Assembly (NCBI RefSeq): GCF_024178385.1
Contig: NZ_JAMZMM010000004.1
Coordinates: 1 to 39,409, forward strand
Direction of reading: 5' to 3'
Length of the DNA: 39,409 nucleotides
DNA from: Limnofasciculus baicalensis BBK-W-15
Lineage (GTDB): Bacteria > Cyanobacteriota > Cyanobacteriia > Cyanobacteriales > Coleofasciculaceae
Under the pieces are notes generated by a model, which had not been told where the DNA came from, ran no database searches, and was given only the letters and a program-made list of their open reading frames with translations. Shown piece after piece: positions 9,035 to 17,141 of the stretch. Within the stretch, counting starts at the first letter, position 1. The number at the start of each line of letters is the position of its first letter. The translations under genes were made by a program, and so were the position numbers.

Positions 9035-9069
9035 CCAATAACTAAGAACAAACAACAAACAACTAATCT
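9035..9069. repeat. Degenerate STRR array, inverted relative to 8920-8961
   Basis: Heptamers CCAATAA, CTAAGAA, CAAACAA, CAAACAA, CTAATCT. The CAAACAA units are the reverse complement of TTGTTTG, so with 8920-8961 it could form a long imperfect stem around a 70-bp AT-rich loop. Confidence 0.65.
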
Positions 9070-9070
9070 A

Positions 9071-9286
9071 TCAGATTGCCGAAATTTCATCGACAATCTT
9101 TAGTCTTCCCCGTCGCACTGAACGGATTAATCGTTCAATGGAGTCCCTTTCCTCTTGTGTCAGGGACTCTTCTAACAATGCCGCCATTAAGCCGTATCTG
9201 TCAGCTAGTGTAATCTTGCCTGAAGTACTCACTTGAGCGAATAAATCCGAGATTGCACCAGGTAAGAGTCTAAGTTGAATTTTCAT
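9071..9286 (-). CDS. Small conserved-looking cyanobacterial protein, 71 residues
   Basis: I start it at the ATG at 9286 (MKIQLRLLPGAISDLFAQV) rather than the upstream in-frame codon at 9376, which would add a non-conserved-looking tail. The pattern LTLADRYGLMAAL...L..EE...I.RLIRSVRRGRLKIVDEIS resembles a family of 65-80-residue cyanobacterial proteins of unknown function that often occur in several copies per genome; this is from memory, not a search. Soluble and helical, with a basic patch (RSVRRGR) that could bind nucleic acid. It stands alone, 150 bp upstream of menD on the same strand, separated by the inverted STRR arrays. Confidence 0.65.
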   Translation of the reverse strand: MKIQLRLLPGAISDLFAQVSTSGKITLADRYGLMAALLEESLTQEERDSIERLIRSVRRGRLKIVDEISAI

Positions 9287-9600
9287 AAAAAGTCTCGTTG
9301 GAAACCCTGCGGTTTGAGCCTTGGGAGGAAAACGGATGGCAGGAAATATCAATGTTATCAGTCGGTAACTATCCAAAAAGCACTGTTTCAGTGACCTTAA
9401 AACTGTTTAACTTTTTGGATAAGCGAGCAGTGGACTAGCTACGCATCCACTGGTAGGTTCTTTAACGCTTGCCGATAACGTAGCCTGAAGGCTGAGGCTG
9501 GTTAGTACAGCTTGAGTGAATTTCTTCTTACAAGCCCCGTGTCTTCAGACCGGGGTTACTGACCAGACTATATATAGTAGATACCCAACCTGATATACAA
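9287..9600. other. Hairpin-rich region, possible IS200/IS605 end or structured RNA
   Basis: No protein gene seen. Successive hairpins: CAGTGGA (9428-9434) with TCCACTG (9446-9452); AGCC-TGAA-GGCT near 9482; and a strong one at 9535-9555, CCCCG-t-GTCT-TC-AGAC-CGGGG. The last, followed by TTACTGACC, looks like the right-end hairpin of IS200/IS605 elements, and the structured 100 bp before it could be the remains of a guide RNA. No TnpA or TnpB sequence is present. Confidence 0.35.
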
Positions 9601-9672
9601 TATTACACCTTTGAGGGATTTTGCGGATATGGGTTAGACCCCTAATTGGGCTGGGCTGATTCATTGTCATTA

Positions 9673-9725
9673 GTTCGTTATGTAACGCACTATTTACTAT
9701 CTGTAGGGTGCGTTATGTAACGAAC
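9673..9725. repeat. Imperfect inverted repeat (TAACGCACC type)
   Basis: GTTCGTTATGTAACGCAC (9673-9690) and GTGCGTTATGTAACGAAC (9708-9725) pair except in the central TATGTA; each arm is also near-palindromic. A second small hairpin, AGGGCA/TGCCCT, follows at 9736-9752 just beyond the stop of the AI-2E gene and may end its transcription. Confidence 0.6.
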
Positions 9726-9771
9726 CCTACTATATAGGGCAAAAACTGCCCTACCACTGCTGGAAAACACC

Positions 9772-10896
9772 TTATGGACTGACTGAATTTTTAGGTTGCT
9801 CATTTACTTCAGGATTAAGAGCAATTTCTGCTTCTACTTGTGCCAGATTACCATTGGCGGTGGCAGTGCGAATTGTATCAAAAGTTCCCTTAATAAAACT
9901 AGCGATTGGCACTGCTACTAATAGCCCTAAAACACCTCCTATTTTAACTCCAATATCCAGGGAAATCAGCATCCAAACAGGATTTAATCCTGTCAGTTCC
10001 CCAACAATACGCGGAGCTAATATATTCTCACAAACTTGGATAATCGCAAGAGCAATCAGTAAAACCTTGACCCCCAACCAGAAGTTTTGCAGGGCGATTA
10101 GTAAGCTGACGACAATAGTAGTTGTTGTCCCGCCCAAGGGAATCAGGCTGGCTGCACCAATTCCAAATCCAAATAGTTCAGCTAGGGGTATGCCCAAAAT
10201 CAATAATGCTGTTGTTTGGGCTGTACCTAATATTGTTGCTAAGATAGCTTGTCCGGCAATGAATCGCTCGAAATTATTTGGGAGAGATTTCCTAATTTGA
10301 CTATTCCATTTCTCCGGAAACCAACTCAGAATTCCATTCCATAGGCTTTCTCCTCTCAAAACTAGAAAAATGGAAAAAATCAGGGTTAAGAAAACATTGA
10401 CAATACTGCCGATGGTATTGACAATTAAATTCAGAAGCTGACTAGTTAAAGAACGTAACTGACTACTTACTCGTTCAACTAACTGAGTAAATGTTCCGCT
10501 TAAGTCAACTGGTAACTGTTGCGCAACAGCCCAATTTTCCAAGCTTTGGAGTTGTGTTTGACCGGATTTTATCCAATCTGGTAACTTGATCAATAGTTCA
10601 TTAGCTTGCTGTAGAATTATTGGGCCAATGAACAATCCCAATGTACTCAATATTACCAAAAACAGGAGAAGTACCAATGCTACGGCTATGCCTCGATATA
10701 CTCCTCTTTCTTTGAGAAAGCGGATGGGATAATCCAGCAAAAAGGCAATCAGAGTAGCCGTAATTAAAATACTAACTAAAGGCTGTAGCTGTTTGGCTAA
10801 CAGCAGTAGCAGCCAGAGGTTTAGGCAGATAAGAGGGAAGATTAACCCAATACTAAACTGCCGGGAAAGCTTATTAATGGATTCCATCATAGGCAT
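9772..10896 (-). CDS. AI-2E / PerM (UPF0118) family membrane protein
   Basis: 374 residues, usual length. Paired hydrophobic segments near residues 17-35 and 38-57, then 70-95, a long amphipathic soluble stretch (100-155), and clustered membrane helices at 160-185 and 215-340. Typical features: LIAFLLDYPIRFLKERGVYRGIA, the GxG-rich FGFGIGAASLIPLGGT, and ENILAPRIVGELTGLNPVW followed by GVLGLLVAVPIASFIK. Family members export AI-2 or act as Na+/H+ antiporters; the substrate here cannot be told from sequence. Inner (cytoplasmic) membrane. Several ATGs cluster at the start (MPMMESINK); the first is annotated. It lies 41 bp downstream of the hydrolase-like gene on the same strand and may be read with pyrFE, though the pair of functions is not obviously connected. 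Confidence 0.9.
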   Translation of the reverse strand: MPMMESINKLSRQFSIGLIFPLICLNLWLLLLLAKQLQPLVSILITATLIAFLLDYPIRFLKERGVYRGIAVALVLLLFLVILSTLGLFIGPIILQQANELLIKLPDWIKSGQTQLQSLENWAVAQQLPVDLSGTFTQLVERVSSQLRSLTSQLLNLIVNTIGSIVNVFLTLIFSIFLVLRGESLWNGILSWFPEKWNSQIRKSLPNNFERFIAGQAILATILGTAQTTALLILGIPLAELFGFGIGAASLIPLGGTTTTIVVSLLIALQNFWLGVKVLLIALAIIQVCENILAPRIVGELTGLNPVWMLISLDIGVKIGGVLGLLVAVPIASFIKGTFDTIRTATANGNLAQVEAEIALNPEVNEQPKNSVSP

Positions 10897-10937
10897 GAGA
10901 TAAACGCACTTTTGATATCTTCTTAAGAATGTTACAC

Positions 10938-11519
10938 CTAAAGATAACGCTGTAATAACTTAATGATAAACTCAGCAGCAGTAATGGGGGTTCGCTTTTC
11001 GCCTACACCTCCCTGAGCCGGATGAATCCACCAGCCTTGACAAACATCTGCCTTCCTCCATAAGTCTAAATGATCGACGGCTGGATCTCCATAGAAACTT
11101 TCCTCCCCTCTCCCAAATAACGCGCAACTCCAGTGAGTAAACTCATCGTGACTGAGGCGATGAATGGGAAAATTTCCAGATAAGGGCACACCCCAACCAT
11201 CCAACGCGATCAACCCTGTCACCGCTCCTCCCAATATCTGCCACCCCCAAGCTGCCCCAATCGCGCCCACAACTCCTGCACTAAAAGCGATAAATATAAT
11301 CGGTGTCTTCTTGCTATTCAGATAATGCTGTAAATCTGCCAATATATGAATAGCACAGTAGCTAGGGTAATCCTGATTTGGCAAAATTAACACATCCTGA
11401 TTCAATTTATTGGCGAGATTACCCGTGGCACAACGTTGTAACCCCTGTAAAAATTCCTGAGTAAACTCCGGGTTATGAATGCCGGGACAAATTATAATCT
11501 GACAGGAATATTGTTCCAT
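10938..11519 (-). CDS. Small alpha/beta-hydrolase-like protein
   Basis: 193 residues. It begins CQIIICPGIHNPEFTQ, and near residue 75 has IIFIAFSAGVVGA, which fits a nucleophile elbow (A-F-S-A-G, Ser as nucleophile) after a beta strand. Further on, GLIALDGWGVPL could carry an acid, and HWSCALFG or VDHLDLWR a His. The fold call is inferred from these motifs; no enzymatic activity can be assigned. Cyanobacteria carry a conserved hypothetical protein of this type. It starts 3 bp after the pyrFE stop, so the two are almost certainly co-transcribed; its own Shine-Dalgarno sequence would lie inside the end of pyrFE. Confidence 0.65.
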   Translation of the reverse strand: MEQYSCQIIICPGIHNPEFTQEFLQGLQRCATGNLANKLNQDVLILPNQDYPSYCAIHILADLQHYLNSKKTPIIFIAFSAGVVGAIGAAWGWQILGGAVTGLIALDGWGVPLSGNFPIHRLSHDEFTHWSCALFGRGEESFYGDPAVDHLDLWRKADVCQGWWIHPAQGGVGEKRTPITAAEFIIKLLQRYL

Positions 11520-11522
11520 CTC

Positions 11523-12971
11523 TTAATGACAACTCAATGATTGAAATTGCTCCTCATTAATCCGCCCAGCTTGATAAAGCGTATTAGTAATTTCCGAAAT
11601 AGTTAATACCGCATGTGCCCGATAACTCTTTTCAATCAATCTATCTTTAACTCCCTGTTCGTGGTCAATAAATACTACAATATCATTTACCTGTAATCCC
11701 ACTGATTTTAATTTTTCCGCCCCTGCCATCACACTTTTGCCAGTAATTAAAATATCATCTACTACCACAACAGTTTCTCCAGTTTCAAAATTACCTTCAA
11801 CTACTCGCCGCGTACCATGTGCTTTCACTTCTTTCCGGGGATAAATCATGGGATGATTGAGACGGAGGGATAAGCCAGTTGCTGTGGGTAAGGAGCCATA
11901 GGGAATACCCGCAATCCGCTCAAATTTTAGGTTTTCCAGAATATCGGCATAAGCACTCAGCATTTGATGGAAAAGTTGAGGATTAGAGATAACGTTACGC
12001 AAGTCTATATAGTAGGGAAATATTGCCCCCGATGCCTGGACAAATTCGCCAAACATAATGGAACCGAGGTCATATAGTTGTAAAATTAAATCTTCCTGTG
12101 GGTGCTTTGACAACAAGCAAACATCCGGCATCCATATTTCACAGGTAGATGCCTCAAGAATAACCTTATTTCTCCCGAGATTAATTTCTTCAATCAGAGA
12201 TTTAATCGCCACAGCAGGTTGTTCGCTAGCTAACATATCTTGGGGAACTGGTATTAGCAACCCATCTCCATTTTTATTCAAACCAGCTGCTAAAATTTCA
12301 CTTAAATTACTACCTCCTTCTGCCCAGATACTCCGCACCAGGATTACTCTTTCGGGTGCAATTGCCCTGATTTTGGCTAGAATATCTGGTGAGGTTGTTC
12401 CTACTTCTAATCCTAATTCTTCTGGAGTTCCCCAAGTTTTTGCTTCCTTAACTACTTGCAAGTAAAGGGGAGATTCTGAATTCGGATAATGCTGCAAAGC
12501 TACAGCAGCAGGATTGGATGTACAACAAAGAACAAAGACGGCTTTTCCAGGGTAAATTAAAAATGGTGCAATATGATCTTGTCCGGAATATGGACTTACT
12601 GTAATGGCATCTACTTGCCACTCGGCAAAAACCCTCTGGGCAAAGATACTGCTAGTGTTAATATCGCCATGTTTGGCATCTAAAATAATTGGGATGTGAC
12701 TAGGAATAGCCTTGAGGGTTTTTTCCAGTAATTCGATTCCGGGAATACCCAATGCTTGGTAAAATCCGAAGGTAGGTTTATAAGCACAAACTAAATCGGA
12801 GGTTTCCTCTATGATGAAGTTCAGCCAATCCCACAAGTTATCAATAATGGTACTATTATTTCTTTGGGTCTGATAACGGCTCGGCATCATTTCCGGGTTC
12901 GGATCGAGTCCGACTACCAGTAAACTCTGATTTTCTGCGATCGCACTATTCAATTTATCCCAAAAGTTCAT
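11523..12971 (-). CDS. pyrFE: Bifunctional OMP decarboxylase / orotate phosphoribosyltransferase
   Basis: One chain carries the last two steps of UMP synthesis. The first ~280 residues are a PyrF domain of the longer (group 2) type: LLVVGLDPNPEMMP, catalytic Lys/Asp in ILDAKHGDINTSS, TVSPYSG, and the phosphate-binding end GDGLLIPVPQD. The last ~190 residues are PyrE with the PRPP motif VVVVDDILITGKSVMAG. The order is decarboxylase then phosphoribosyltransferase, reversed relative to animal UMPS but known in cyanobacteria and some other groups. I start it at ATG 12971 (MNFWDKLNSA), which has GAGGAGG about 11-17 bp upstream; the longer GTG frame from 13043 has an unlikely charged leader. Cytosolic. 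A three-gene run with 10938 and perhaps 9772 follows. Confidence 0.93.
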   Translation of the reverse strand: MNFWDKLNSAIAENQSLLVVGLDPNPEMMPSRYQTQRNNSTIIDNLWDWLNFIIEETSDLVCAYKPTFGFYQALGIPGIELLEKTLKAIPSHIPIILDAKHGDINTSSIFAQRVFAEWQVDAITVSPYSGQDHIAPFLIYPGKAVFVLCCTSNPAAVALQHYPNSESPLYLQVVKEAKTWGTPEELGLEVGTTSPDILAKIRAIAPERVILVRSIWAEGGSNLSEILAAGLNKNGDGLLIPVPQDMLASEQPAVAIKSLIEEINLGRNKVILEASTCEIWMPDVCLLSKHPQEDLILQLYDLGSIMFGEFVQASGAIFPYYIDLRNVISNPQLFHQMLSAYADILENLKFERIAGIPYGSLPTATGLSLRLNHPMIYPRKEVKAHGTRRVVEGNFETGETVVVVDDILITGKSVMAGAEKLKSVGLQVNDIVVFIDHEQGVKDRLIEKSYRAHAVLTISEITNTLYQAGRINEEQFQSLSCH

Positions 12972-13493
12972 CTTACCCACTTCCTCCTCACCTATTTTAT
13001 CCCTCTGCGCCCTCTCATTATAGAGATAAAAATTTACCCCCAACCCCTATTGACTTTTCCTGTTATTTTCTGATATTATTTTTTCATAATGGGAAATCCG
13101 TGCGCACATATATATAGCTTCATAAAACAAAGATTTCTGGCGATGGCCAAAGCAGGCGTTGCGAACTGACAAGTCAGCGCAACGCTCTCGCATTTTGGGC
13201 ACCTGCTAGTAGCTCGCCACACTACCACATCGCCACACCACCAAATCTGTAGGAGCGGATTTAAGAATAAGCCGTCACGCATTTACTCCCTGTGCGAGAG
13301 AAGACGAGCCACATCTTCCTTAGTGTCAAGCGTGTCAAGGGTGGTTTCTGAAGAGGCGATTAACTTTTCCTGAGATCTGTATTATAATAAACTTCAATAC
13401 GTTTTCCAGTCAAAAGCCAATTTAATTTAGCGCAGGGCAACCTCCGATTTAATTTACGGCTATTGAATAAAATCCTACCAAATTAATAAGGCA
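12972..13493. other. Intergenic region between divergent genes, with a strong hairpin
   Basis: No credible gene. Contains at 13156-13185 an extended hairpin: GCGTTGCG, AA, CTGAC, AA, GTCAG, CGCAACGC. Its core CGAACTGACAAGTCAGCGC (13162-13180) is an exact reverse complement of 36571-36589. The promoters of pyrFE (left) and of the 13494 gene (right) should lie here. Confidence 0.6.
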
Positions 13494-14561
13494 ATGCTTG
13501 GATTATTTACGGCTGATAAAATTGTGCAAGAGTTACACCAGCATCCTAACGCATCCCGGATCAAAAAATTAATGGTTTATGCTTGTGAAAATAGTTGGGA
13601 AAACGATCCTAACATTTTGAATAATTATAAATTAGTAGATTTAATTCAAAAACTTAGAGAATCCCACTCAACTATCGAACAGCTTACCGCGACTCTGAAT
13701 AGACAGGTACAAACCCTGAATCGACAATCAGAATACGCTTTAGTAGCAAATATCATTATTAGTCAATTAGGTCAACTATACAATGAAGCGGAAGAAGTAA
13801 CTCAAGTCGTATTTATCAAGCCAGACAATTTGGTTTCCACCTCAAATACTTCATCTCGATCTCTTTTCGAGGATATTGCCAAGGAAATCGAAGGAGACAC
13901 TAATGCTATCAGAATGAAAAAACTTATAGTTTATGTCTGTAAAAATAGCTGGGAAAATGACCAAAATATATTAGACAAATTCAGTTTATCAGAGTTAATC
14001 GGAGAAATAAACCAAGCCAACCCAACCATAGAGGAATTAAATGCAGTATTCGCCAAGCAGGTGCAAACCCTGAATCGAAAGGCAGAGTATGGTTTACTAG
14101 CGAAACTAATTATTAGTAAACTAGAGAAACTATACAGGGAGTCTGGAGAATCAACTTATATCAAATCTGGCAAAAAAGCGGAATCTAATCCTTCAGGAGA
14201 ATCGACTCCTAAACAGGATATTCAACCCCAACCAATATCTCAACATAATGAAGTCAAACAGATATACGATCCATTTGAGTTGCGCCTAGAAGTAATGAAC
14301 TATACCAACCCATTACGGGCAAAAATATTAGTATTTTCGGTAATTTATCACCCCTTCAAAGGAACAGGACAAGATTGGACTATACTGAGATCTGAAACCA
14401 TTGATGATTTGCTGGGGAAACTATTCTCAACCTGCAAAACATTCCCAGAATTAGAATCAAAACTTTACACGACAGCGAAACGAATTGCCAACCCTGATGA
14501 AAGTAATCAAGCTGCAAGTGCGATCGCGCGATCTTTCAAACCTTTATATGGTAATAGATAA
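13494..14561 (+). CDS. Unknown protein of three related ~100-residue units
   Basis: I recognise no family. The protein contains two clearly homologous units and a third distant one. Unit 1 (about 1-97): RIKKLMVYACENSWENDPNI ... STIEQLTATLNRQVQTLNRQ ... QLGQLYNEA. Unit 2 (about 122-220): RMKKLIVYVCKNSWENDQNI ... PTIEELNAVFAKQVQTLNRK ... KLEKLYRES. Unit 3 (about 258-355): RAKILVFSVIYHPFKGTGQD ... TFPELESKLYTTAKRI ... SFKPLYGNR. A polar linker (220-255) separates 2 and 3. Units look all-helical, with no signal peptide or membrane segment, so a soluble scaffold or binding protein is a guess. Start ATG 13494 follows a weak AAGG 3 bp before it. It stands alone before a palindrome pair and the pentapeptide gene. 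Confidence 0.75.
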   Translation: MLGLFTADKIVQELHQHPNASRIKKLMVYACENSWENDPNILNNYKLVDLIQKLRESHSTIEQLTATLNRQVQTLNRQSEYALVANIIISQLGQLYNEAEEVTQVVFIKPDNLVSTSNTSSRSLFEDIAKEIEGDTNAIRMKKLIVYVCKNSWENDQNILDKFSLSELIGEINQANPTIEELNAVFAKQVQTLNRKAEYGLLAKLIISKLEKLYRESGESTYIKSGKKAESNPSGESTPKQDIQPQPISQHNEVKQIYDPFELRLEVMNYTNPLRAKILVFSVIYHPFKGTGQDWTILRSETIDDLLGKLFSTCKTFPELESKLYTTAKRIANPDESNQAASAIARSFKPLYGNR

Positions 14562-14587
14562 TGTATCGATCGATAACAGTAGGGTTT

Positions 14588-14647
14588 GTAGTATGCGCTT
14601 AAGCGCCTACTGACTATGTTAATAGTAGGCGCTTAAGCGCCTACTAC
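14588..14647. repeat. Pair of palindromes, nested inverted repeat
   Basis: GTAGTATGCGCTTAAGCGCC (14588-14607, continuing TACT) and AGTAGGCGCTTAAGCGCC (14624-14641, continuing TACTAC) are each near-palindromic around GCGCTTAAGCGC and also pair with each other. It can form one long stem or two hairpins and lies 26 bp after the preceding stop, so it may end transcription. Confidence 0.7.
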
Positions 14648-14687
14648 GAACTATTATTTAGTGTAATTATCTGAGGATTTACATACC

Positions 14688-15680
14688 ATGAATGCTAGTG
14701 AACTTTTACAGCTATATGCTGAGGGAGAAACTAAGTTTAGCGGTGCGAGTTTGAGTGGGGTGAATCTATTTGAAGCGGATCTAATTGGCATAATTTTAAA
14801 TGGAGCCGATTTACATAGCGCCACCTTAATTTTAGCCTATTTGAGTCGCGCTAATCTAAGAAAAGCCAATTTAATTGGGACAAAATTGAGTGGTGCAAAT
14901 CTAAATCAAGCATTACTAAATGGCGCGAATCTCAGTAATGCTGACTTACACGGCGCTACTTTACAGGGGGCAGACTTACGCAGTACTAATTTAACCTTAG
15001 CAAAATTGCTCGATGCTAACTTAATGGATGCTGATTTGCGCGGGGCAAATTTAAGTGGTGCTGACTTAACGGGCGCTTGTTTGCGCGGGGCAAACTTCCG
15101 GGAGGAGCAAAGAGTTTACATTTCTAACTTGCGCGGGGCTACTTTGCGAAAGGTAGACTTCAGAGGGGCAAATTTGGCAGGTGCGGATTTGTCTAAAGTT
15201 AATCTGAGTGGAGCGAATCTAAGGGAAACAAATTTGCGATATACAGATTTACGAGGGGCAGATTTAAGTGAAGCAAATTTAGGTTCAGCATTTTTGACAG
15301 AAGCTAACTTAATGGGGGCAAATTTACAAGGGGCAATCCTCACTAATGTTAAGCTGGAAAGGGCTAACTTGAGTGAAGCAAATCTGACAGGTGTTAATTT
15401 GCAAGGCTCAGTTATGCCTGATGTCAAGTTTAATAAAGCTCAATTAAGTCAGGCAAATTTGAGTAATTGCCGATTAAATCGGGCTGATTTTAGTCGAGCT
15501 AATCTCAGTGAAGCTAACCTGAGTGATTCTGATTTAATTGATGCGTATATGGCGAGGACAAATTTAACGCGGGCTAATCTCACTAAAGCTAACTTAGATA
15601 GGGCAGAATTGAGTACGGCTAATTTGATGGGGGCAATTTTACAAGGGGCAACTATGCCGGATGGAAAAATTCATAAGTGA
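14688..15680 (+). CDS. Pentapeptide-repeat protein
   Basis: 330 residues, almost entirely A(D/N)Lxx pentapeptides from residue 18 to the end (SGANLNQALLNGANLSNADL and so on), about 60 repeats, which fold into a right-handed quadrilateral beta helix. A short non-repeat start (MNASELLQLYAEGETKFSG) is typical of cyanobacterial members. One insertion, FREEQRVYISNLRG (about 137-150), breaks the register and probably loops out. No signal peptide, so cytosolic. Such proteins are numerous in cyanobacteria and mostly of unknown function; some mimic DNA (MfpA/Qnr), but nothing here points to that. It ends in LMGAILQGATMPDGKIHK, a common cap. GAGGA lies about 10 bp before the ATG. The DNA is repetitive at the codon level. 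Confidence 0.95.
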   Translation: MNASELLQLYAEGETKFSGASLSGVNLFEADLIGIILNGADLHSATLILAYLSRANLRKANLIGTKLSGANLNQALLNGANLSNADLHGATLQGADLRSTNLTLAKLLDANLMDADLRGANLSGADLTGACLRGANFREEQRVYISNLRGATLRKVDFRGANLAGADLSKVNLSGANLRETNLRYTDLRGADLSEANLGSAFLTEANLMGANLQGAILTNVKLERANLSEANLTGVNLQGSVMPDVKFNKAQLSQANLSNCRLNRADFSRANLSEANLSDSDLIDAYMARTNLTRANLTKANLDRAELSTANLMGAILQGATMPDGKIHK

Positions 15681-15686
15681 GAATGG

Positions 15687-15728
15687 TTGTTGGTTGTTTA
15701 TTGTTTGTTGTTTGTTGTTTATTGTTGG
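15687..15728. repeat. STRR array, six 7-bp units
   Basis: Units TTGTTGG, TTGTTTA, TTGTTTG, TTGTTTG, TTGTTTA, TTGTTGG, themselves arranged symmetrically. It begins 6 bp after the pentapeptide gene stop. The inverted partner is at 15971-16012. Confidence 0.85.
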
Positions 15729-15970
15729 TTGTAAATTAGGGGTTTGGTGTGTGGTATTTTACGAATAATGGGGTAAAGGGCTAAAGTCACACATTCAAAA
15801 TGGATAATGGAAGAGGAATATAAGGATGGGGGGAGTGTGTGTTTTTCTAGGGGTGAGTAGCTGAGACAATCTCTTAGCATTACTAATAACCCTGATTGAC
15901 TCGCCCCCAGCCGCTTTGTCAAAAGCCAAAAGATGACTAATTTACCGTTGCCAATTTTCCATTCCCTCAA
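15729..15970. other. Segment between inverted STRR arrays
   Basis: About 240 bp without a convincing gene, framed by TTG-type and CAA-type arrays. Promoter of the 16016 gene is expected here. The framed unit looks like a small non-coding mobile or foldback element. Confidence 0.45.
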
Positions 15971-16012
15971 CCAACAACAAACAACCAATAACTAACAACC
16001 AACAACCATTAA
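15971..16012. repeat. STRR array, six 7-bp units, abutting a start codon
   Basis: CCAACAA, CAAACAA, CCAATAA, CTAACAA, CCAACAA, CCATTAA, then CCA and the ATG at 16016. It replaces the normal leader of the next gene; no Shine-Dalgarno sequence is left. Confidence 0.85.
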
Positions 16013-16015
16013 CCA

Positions 16016-17140
16016 ATGACAAAAAATAACCGTCTCACTTCTCTTGATGCTTTCCGGGGTATTACCATCGCTGGTATGATCTTAGTGAATATGGCAGGAG
16101 TTGCGGATCGAGTTTATCCTGCCCTGAATCATTCAGATTGGAATGGCTGCACTATTGCTGATTTAGTTTTTCCCTTCTTTCTATTTATTGTGGGTGTCGC
16201 TATGGCATTTTCCCTCAAGAAATATACTGAGGGAAACCAAGCCACTCCCACTGTTTATTGGCGAATTTTTCGCCGCAGTGCAATTTTATTTGCCCTGGGG
16301 TTATTTCTAAATGGGTTTTGGAATTATGACTGGAGTAATATCCGCATTATGGGGGTATTGCAGCGGATTAGTCTGGCTTACTTCTTGGCAACTATAGCAA
16401 TTCTTAATTTACCACGAAAGGGGCAATGGATATTAGCTGCGATTTTACTAATTGGTTACTGGGTGGCGATGTCTTTGATACCTGTGCCGGATTTTGGGGC
16501 TGGTAATTTAACACGAGAAGGTAATTTTGGGGCTTATATTGATCGCATAATTATTCCTACAGCACATTTGTATAAAGGTGATGGTTTTAAATCTATGGGC
16601 GATCCGGAGGGGTTATTTAGTACTATACCAGCAGTAGTGACAGTTTTACTAGGCTATTTTACTGGAGACTGGTTACGACAACAGGCGATAAAATCTCGAA
16701 CAAGTATGGATTTGGTGCTATTAGGTTTGAGTGGTTTAGTTGTCGGGCAAGTTTGGGATTTTTGGTTTCCCATTAATAAGAAATTATGGACTTCTTCCTA
16801 TACTTTATTTACGGCGGGTTGGGCGTTACTATTATTAGCAGCTTGTTTTGAAGTCATCGAAGTGCGGAAACAGAGGCAGTGGGGCAAGCCCTTTGAGATA
16901 ATGGGGGTAAATGCGATCGCAATTTTCGTCGCGTCTGTTTTAACGATCAAAATTATGGTAAAAACTAATATTGGTAGTGGGGAGAATGCCCCGACAACTT
17001 ATAATTGGATTTATGAGCATATTTTTGCATCTTGGGCTGGGGCAATGAATGGTTCATTTTTATTTGCTCTGGTGACATTGTTATTTTGGTGGGCGGTTGG
17101 ATATGGGATGTATCGGTTAGGATGGTTTGTAAAAGTGTGA
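16016..17140 (+). CDS. DUF5009 / heparan-alpha-glucosaminide N-acetyltransferase-like membrane protein
   Basis: 374 residues with about ten hydrophobic segments. The opening RLTSLDAFRGITIAGMILVN and the NHSDWNGCTIADLVFPFFLF block with FIVGVAMAFSL are diagnostic of the DUF1624/DUF5009 acyltransferase family, related to HGSNAT, which transfers acetyl groups across a membrane to sugar amines. The conserved histidine of NHSDW is the expected active-site residue, and DPEGLFSTIPAVVTVLLGYF a later family block. In bacteria the acceptor is thought to be a cell-envelope glycan, but it is not known here. Cytoplasmic membrane. The ATG follows directly on a 7-bp repeat array with no ribosome site, so translation may be weak or start by another route. 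Convergent with the CHAT gene. Confidence 0.88.
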   Translation: MTKNNRLTSLDAFRGITIAGMILVNMAGVADRVYPALNHSDWNGCTIADLVFPFFLFIVGVAMAFSLKKYTEGNQATPTVYWRIFRRSAILFALGLFLNGFWNYDWSNIRIMGVLQRISLAYFLATIAILNLPRKGQWILAAILLIGYWVAMSLIPVPDFGAGNLTREGNFGAYIDRIIIPTAHLYKGDGFKSMGDPEGLFSTIPAVVTVLLGYFTGDWLRQQAIKSRTSMDLVLLGLSGLVVGQVWDFWFPINKKLWTSSYTLFTAGWALLLLAACFEVIEVRKQRQWGKPFEIMGVNAIAIFVASVLTIKIMVKTNIGSGENAPTTYNWIYEHIFASWAGAMNGSFLFALVTLLFWWAVGYGMYRLGWFVKV

Positions 17141-17141
17141 G

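Noticed and set aside
9854-10300. Plus-strand frame of 148 codons
   Set aside because: Antisense to the AI-2E family gene; composition mirrors a membrane protein read backwards.
12058-12465. Plus-strand frame of 135 codons
   Set aside because: Fully antisense to pyrFE, whose motifs are complete; shadow.
13076-13282. Minus-strand frame of 68 codons
   Set aside because: It covers the strong hairpin and repeat, has odd composition and no ribosome site; read as intergenic.
15719-15988. Minus-strand frame of 89 codons
   Set aside because: Most of it is 7-bp repeat array translated; no family resemblance.
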